A DNA stretch of 64,000 bases from Aeromicrobium phoceense (lineage in GTDB: Bacteria > Actinomycetota > Actinomycetes > Propionibacteriales > Nocardioidaceae), in NCBI RefSeq assembly GCF_013868155.1, contig NZ_JACEOG010000001.1, forward strand, positions 2,356,001 through 2,420,000, in the 5' to 3' direction. Below are positions 60,419-64,000 of this stretch, in pieces. The notes below the pieces were generated by a model that was not told where the DNA came from, searched no databases, and was given only the letters and a program-made list of their open reading frames with translations. Within the stretch, counting starts at the first letter, position 1. Each line of letters starts with the position of its first letter. A program made the translations under genes and the position numbers.

Positions 60419-61177
60419 ATGAATGAGCACGGGTTGGTGGGCAGCCGGTCGCATCTTGCAGACGCCAACCCCAGTCGACCCATGTCCGGTCGTCGGGCGA
60501 TGGTCGTCGAGGACGAGGTCGAGTTGGCGAACATCGTGTGCGGTTACCTGCAACGAGACGGCTTCGAGGTCGTCGTGGTTCACGATGGGGTGGAAGCAGT
60601 CCAGACTGCGCGTGAAGTCGACCCTGACGTCATCGTCCTCGATCTCGGCCTGCCCTCGCTCGACGGCGTGGAGGTCTGCCGACAGGTGCGGACGTTCTCC
60701 GATGCTTACCTCGTCATGCTCACTGCTCGTACCGACGAGGTCGACACACTTGTCGGCCTCTCGGTGGGAGCCGACGACTACGTCACCAAACCGTTCAGTC
60801 CTCGAGAGCTGTCGGCGCGCATCCAAGCCATGCTGCGCCGTCCGAGAGGCTTCGGAGGACAGCAGACATCCGAGGGTGCACGCACCTTTGGGGCCCTTCG
60901 CGTGGATCCGGTTGGTCGTGACGTCTGGCTCGAAGGAGAACTCGTGGCGTTGACCAGGACAGAGTTCGACGTGCTCGCCGCCCTCTCGGGACGTCCCAAG
61001 ATGGCCTTCAGTCGACGGCAGCTCATTGAGGAGGTGTGGGGAGAGACGTGGGTCGGAGACGAACACCTGGTCGACGTCCACATCGGGCACCTGCGCCGGA
61101 AACTGCGCGACGACCCGGGCGAGGGAAAGTACGTCCGGACCGTCCGCGGGGTGGGCTACCGCATGGGGACCGGCTAA
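60419..61177 (+). CDS. OmpR-family response regulator, copper-type two-component system
   Basis: Regulator of about 252 residues. Receiver domain: VVEDEVELANIV acidic pocket, phospho-acceptor Asp in VIVLDLGLPSLDG and Lys in VTKPFSPREL; winged-helix output domain ends HIGHLRRKLRDD and VRTVRGVGYRMG. The start is uncertain: the ATG at 60419 has no strong ribosome-binding site, and ATG 60482 fits the receiver domain too. Its stop overlaps the kinase start (TAATG). Four 11-bp-period repeats nearby are its likely targets. Confidence 0.92.
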   Translation: MNEHGLVGSRSHLADANPSRPMSGRRAMVVEDEVELANIVCGYLQRDGFEVVVVHDGVEAVQTAREVDPDVIVLDLGLPSLDGVEVCRQVRTFSDAYLVMLTARTDEVDTLVGLSVGADDYVTKPFSPRELSARIQAMLRRPRGFGGQQTSEGARTFGALRVDPVGRDVWLEGELVALTRTEFDVLAALSGRPKMAFSRRQLIEEVWGETWVGDEHLVDVHIGHLRRKLRDDPGEGKYVRTVRGVGYRMGTG

Positions 61178-62346
61178 TGGTCCTCACACGTCGGTTGAAG
61201 CGAAGCAGGCGCGCGTCTCGCGGTGCCGGTGCCGGTTTCGCCGGAAGGCTCATGGCGGCGCAAGCACTCGTCCTCATCGCCAGCGCACTCACGACCTGGC
61301 TGGTTGCCGCGGCGATCGCCCCCAGCATCTTCCACGACCATCTCCAACAGGCCGGTGTGAGTCACGCGAGCGAAGAGACAGACCATGTCGAGCAAGCCTT
61401 CGCTTCCGCGTTGCTGATCTCCCTGGTGGTGGCTCTGATGGCAGCGTTCATCGCTGCCCTGGCCGTTTCTTGGTACCTCAGCCGTCGGGTCCGACGGTCA
61501 ATCTCTCCTGTGGCGGCATCGGCTGCAGACCTTGCCGGAGGAAAGTACGACTCACGAGTGCCCGACCCAGGCCTGGGTGGAGAGTTCGCGATGTTGAGTG
61601 CAACCTTCAATGCTCTGGCGGAACGACTCGACGCAGTCGAGTCAGCGCGCCGCCGCATGCTGTCTGATTTGGCCCATGAGATGCGCACTCCTCTGGCTAC
61701 GATCGACGCCCACCTCGAAGCGGTGGAGGACGGCGTCCGCGCACTGGACGCGCCCACTCTCGACACCCTCCGTCGCAGCACCCGCCGACTTCACCGTCTT
61801 GCCGAAGACATCGGAACGATCTCCAGCGCGCAGGAAGGGCACCTGAAGATCAGAGCTCGCCTTCTCGACGGGGCGGTACTGGCTCGGGACGCCATCGAGC
61901 TGGTTGCCGACCAGTACGCCGCCAAGTCCGTTGGGCTGCGTTCCCAGACGGACCCATACGTGACGGTCCGAGCGGACGCAGAGCGTATCGGCCAGGTCCT
62001 AGGAAATCTCCTCGACAACGCGCTTCGTCACACCCCCACGGGTGGGGAGGTCACCCTCACCTGCACCCGCCAAGGCCACTGGGTTGAGTACGCGGTCTCT
62101 GACAACGGTGTGGGAATCGAAGCGGAACACTTGGCGCACCTCTTCGATCGGTTCTACCGGGTCGACACGGCGCGCGACAGGCAGCACGGGGGCAGCGGAA
62201 TTGGTCTGAGCATCGCGCGGGCGCTGGCGGAGGCACACGGCGGCAGCATCGCCGTGCACAGCGACGGAGTCGGCCGTGGCGCGACGTTCGCGGTGCGGCT
62301 TCCGCTTGCAGACGAAATCAAGCGTCGAACGGACCAAAAAGCTTGA
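61177..62346 (+). CDS. Sensor histidine kinase
   Basis: Kinase of 389 residues: a transmembrane segment (~30-50), a short extracytoplasmic loop (~35 residues), a second segment (~75-98), HAMP (~98-150), the H box MLSDLAHEMRTPLATIDAH, N box NLLDNALRHTP and G boxes DNGVGIEAEH, GGSGIGLSIA. The loop contains FHDHLQQAGVSHASEE, with His residues that could sense metal. Translationally coupled to the response regulator. Confidence 0.93.
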   Translation: MVLTRRLKRSRRASRGAGAGFAGRLMAAQALVLIASALTTWLVAAAIAPSIFHDHLQQAGVSHASEETDHVEQAFASALLISLVVALMAAFIAALAVSWYLSRRVRRSISPVAASAADLAGGKYDSRVPDPGLGGEFAMLSATFNALAERLDAVESARRRMLSDLAHEMRTPLATIDAHLEAVEDGVRALDAPTLDTLRRSTRRLHRLAEDIGTISSAQEGHLKIRARLLDGAVLARDAIELVADQYAAKSVGLRSQTDPYVTVRADAERIGQVLGNLLDNALRHTPTGGEVTLTCTRQGHWVEYAVSDNGVGIEAEHLAHLFDRFYRVDTARDRQHGGSGIGLSIARALAEAHGGSIAVHSDGVGRGATFAVRLPLADEIKRRTDQKA

Positions 62347-62357
62347 GCGAAACTTCA
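62342..62357 (+). promoter_or_regulatory. Response-regulator direct repeat D
   Basis: CTTGAGCGAAACTTCA: CTTGA and CTTCA, 11 bp apart and nearly identical to copy B. It overlaps the kinase stop and precedes the leader frame and lipoprotein gene. Confidence 0.55.
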
Positions 62358-62433
62358 TCGCACCTCAGGTGGACCATTACTTGCCTCGTATTGACTTCCA
62401 AGTATTGGCCCAGGAACCGAGGAGATGACTTGA

Positions 62434-62505
62434 ATGACGCCCCAAGCTGGCAGCGCCCGAGGCGCACTCTCTGATGTCGTCGACCATCGCGGTGGGAGCA
62501 AGTGA
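62434..62505 (+). CDS. Possible 23-residue leader peptide
   Basis: An ATG frame of 23 codons with GGAG 9 nt upstream ends in TGA overlapping the GTG start of the lipoprotein (GTGA). The translation contains no runs of regulatory codons, so it may simply couple translation. It could be chance. Confidence 0.35.
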   Translation: MTPQAGSARGALSDVVDHRGGSK

Positions 62506-63341
62506 CGCATCCCCGCCACATAGTGGGCACAGTCGCGACAAGCGCTCTTCTCCTGATGGCTGTTGCCGCCTGTAGTCAGGAGTCACCGCAAATCGAGTCC
62601 AAGTCGGGATCCGCGATGGGGCACATTCACGGGCTCGGCGTCGATCCCTCCGACGGGACCCTGTATGCAGCGTCTCACTTGGGCCTGTTTCGTGTGGAGA
62701 ACGGCGCTCCGCGGCGGGTCGGCGAGGCGTGGCACGACCTGATGGGTTTCCTCGTGATTGGACCGAGCCACTTCGTTGCAAGTGGCCATCCCGATCTCGC
62801 AAGCGATCTTCCCAAGCACCTCGGCCTGATTGAGTCCATTGACGCGGGAGTGACCTGGACACCCGCCTCTCTTGCAGGACAAGCCGATTTCCATGCGCTC
62901 GATGGCACCGAGACGTTCCTCGTCGGCTACAACGGAGTGAGCAGTCGACTGCTGGTGACACGCGACCGGAAGAGCTGGTCGACCGTAGATCAGCGCCCGA
63001 TTATCGACGTTGCGTCGGCGCCAGGTTCGCGCGATTACCTCGCGACGACACCCACTGGCGAACTCCTCCGGTACACGGGAGCCAGAGAGTCTCGCGCCAG
63101 AACCGTCGTCGCGCCACCACTGGCGTACATCGAGTGGGCTCCTGAGGACCTCGTCGTGGGACTCTCAGCCGCCGGGGAGGTTCATGTGAGCCGGGATGCT
63201 GGCCAGTCGTGGACGAAGAAGGGTTCGCTCCCGGGTGCCCCCGAAGCGCTCACGGTGACATCGGCTGGATGGTACGCGGCGGCGGAAGGTGTCATCTTCG
63301 AATCGACGGACGCTGGTGACACCTGGTCCCGACTCGCGTAG
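62502..63341 (+). CDS. F510_1955-type lipoprotein, beta-propeller (BNR-repeat) protein
   Basis: Protein of 279 residues with a lipobox (LLLMAVAACSQES). The mature part is a beta-propeller with BNR-like repeats (SIDAGVTWTP, SRDAGQSWTKKG, STDAGDTWSRL) and the opening HIHGLGVDPSDGTLYAASH. F510_1955-family glycosylhydrolase-like proteins are recurrent in copper gene clusters. GTG start coupled to the possible leader. Real activity is unknown. Confidence 0.85.
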   Translation: MTHPRHIVGTVATSALLLMAVAACSQESPQIESKSGSAMGHIHGLGVDPSDGTLYAASHLGLFRVENGAPRRVGEAWHDLMGFLVIGPSHFVASGHPDLASDLPKHLGLIESIDAGVTWTPASLAGQADFHALDGTETFLVGYNGVSSRLLVTRDRKSWSTVDQRPIIDVASAPGSRDYLATTPTGELLRYTGARESRARTVVAPPLAYIEWAPEDLVVGLSAAGEVHVSRDAGQSWTKKGSLPGAPEALTVTSAGWYAAAEGVIFESTDAGDTWSRLA

Positions 63342-63376
63342 CAGCGCGCCGCCGGGTTCTCCCGTGTAGCGCGGTC

Positions 63377-63614
63377 ATGTGGTGCACCGGCTTCCGACCG
63401 GAGCTCCGTCACCTGCGACCGTTGGGCCTGCGCCTCGAGGGTGGACGCATCGCTGTCGGAGGCACCTCCGGGACGCAGGCGATCGGCGAGCCGCAACTGT
63501 TCGTGGTGGGGTACGGCGACTGGACCGGACCAGCCTCGGCAACTGCCGGCGTCGGCCCCACGGCTCGGTCGGCAGCGGCCGCCATCACCGGCACCGCGCG
63601 AACGACCGTCGGCC
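63377..63614 (+). pseudogene. C-terminal remnant of a flavin monooxygenase-type oxidoreductase
   Basis: An uninterrupted frame reads TGFRPELRHLRPLGLRLEGG and ends with VVGYGDWTGPASATAGVGPT, the typical close of actinobacterial NAD(P)/FAD monooxygenases. All cofactor domains are missing. The frame has no proper start and runs on, antisense to the acetyltransferase gene. It probably marks the right end of the copper island. Confidence 0.6.
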
Positions 63615-63628
63615 GGCCTGACCGTCGC

Positions 63629-64000
63629 TCAGTCGATGCCCGCGACCTGACTCCGGCGCTCGACCAGGACGGTGTCCCGCCACCTGCCTGCGGCGGGACC
63701 GACGACGGCCTTCGCGACGCGGGTCCGGGTGCCGATGGTCCGGAAGCCGTGGCGTTCGTGGAGGCGAAGGCTCGCCGTGTTCTCGGGGAAGATGCTCGAC
63801 TGGATGGTCCAGATGCCGGCGTCCTCCGTGGACTCGATGAGCGCTTCGAGGAGCAGACCGCCGATCCCGCCGCCGTGCGCTTGCGGCGCGACGTAGATCG
63901 AGTGCTCAACCACACCCGCGTACACGGGTCGGCTGGACACCGGCGAGCAGGCGGCCCATCCGGCCACCGCCCCGGAGGCGTGCACCGCCACGAGACGGTG
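63629..64000 (-). CDS. GNAT-family N-acetyltransferase, 5'-truncated by the window
   Basis: C-terminal ~124 residues of a GNAT protein; the frame is open to the window edge. The acetyl-CoA site is APQAHGGGIGGLLLEALI, and NTASLRLHERHGFRTIGTRTRV is the family's final strand region. This is most like phosphinothricin or L-amino-acid N-acetyltransferases. The substrate cannot be told. Confidence 0.87.
   Translation of the reverse strand, partial: HRLVAVHASGAVAGWAACSPVSSRPVYAGVVEHSIYVAPQAHGGGIGGLLLEALIESTEDAGIWTIQSSIFPENTASLRLHERHGFRTIGTRTRVAKAVVGPAAGRWRDTVLVERRSQVAGID

Noticed and set aside
1-64000. CRISPR array, prophage or secondary-metabolite cluster
   Set aside because: No regularly spaced repeats, cas, phage structural or PKS/NRPS genes are visible.

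Overview
The window is a high-GC chromosomal segment with GTG starts, short overlapping operons and actinobacterial family types (degenerate-AAA GAF/Fis activators, CmtR, F510_1955, VKOR/DsbA, QsdR-like TetR). It most resembles a member of the Propionibacteriales such as Nocardioides or Aeromicrobium; that placement is inference. No rRNA gene, complete tRNA gene or CRISPR array is visible.

Layout. 1-11 kb is ordinary chromosome: a GABA-amidase end, glutamate decarboxylase with a membrane partner, a DUF4239 protein, a TetR/esterase pair, a TIGR01777 epimerase, an ABC exporter, a phosphoribosyltransferase and a GDSL hydrolase. At 11.19, 28.57 and 52.52 kb lie three same-orientation copies of a ~190-bp repeat. 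Each begins with an identical 39-bp segment like the 3' end of a tRNA and abuts its own strong hairpin. The first two bracket a ~17.4-kb island (11.2-28.6 kb), and the third begins a second island that runs to about 63.6 kb.

Island 1 starts with mobile-element debris and secreted orphans. It then carries a BlaI/M56-peptidase pair with DsbA, VKOR, a CcdA-like protein, CopC, a flavin monooxygenase and a secreted DUF3152 protein. Six copies of a 19-bp operator (consensus YTACTAW-N5-WTAGTAR) tie these together, which is the most interesting unexplained system here. Island 1 also holds a CDF exporter with its ArsR sensor, a cmtR-ATPase-cadD-lspA operon and a merA/merR pair. Island 2 is a copper module: two DUF305 proteins, an 18-cysteine four-helix copper store, a second DUF3152 protein, a copper ATPase with an unusual CPD motif, small membrane proteins, a two-component system and an F510_1955-type lipoprotein. 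Four direct repeats (CTT[C/G]A-N6-CTTCA, 11-bp period) mark a probable response-regulator regulon.

Between the islands (28.9-52.1 kb) lies a catabolic region: a secreted GH3 beta-glucosidase, a PadR/quinone-oxidoreductase pair, an OpuC-type osmoprotectant ABC transporter, a beta-oxidation operon (acyl-CoA dehydrogenase, CoA-transferase, thiolase, enoyl-CoA hydratase, 3-hydroxyacyl-CoA dehydrogenase), a GAF/Fis activator, a Baeyer-Villiger monooxygenase, an aldehyde dehydrogenase, a flavoprotein reductase, and a TetR-controlled alcohol dehydrogenase. Together these could take a cyclic alcohol or ketone to a dicarboxylate and through beta-oxidation, but no lactonase is present.
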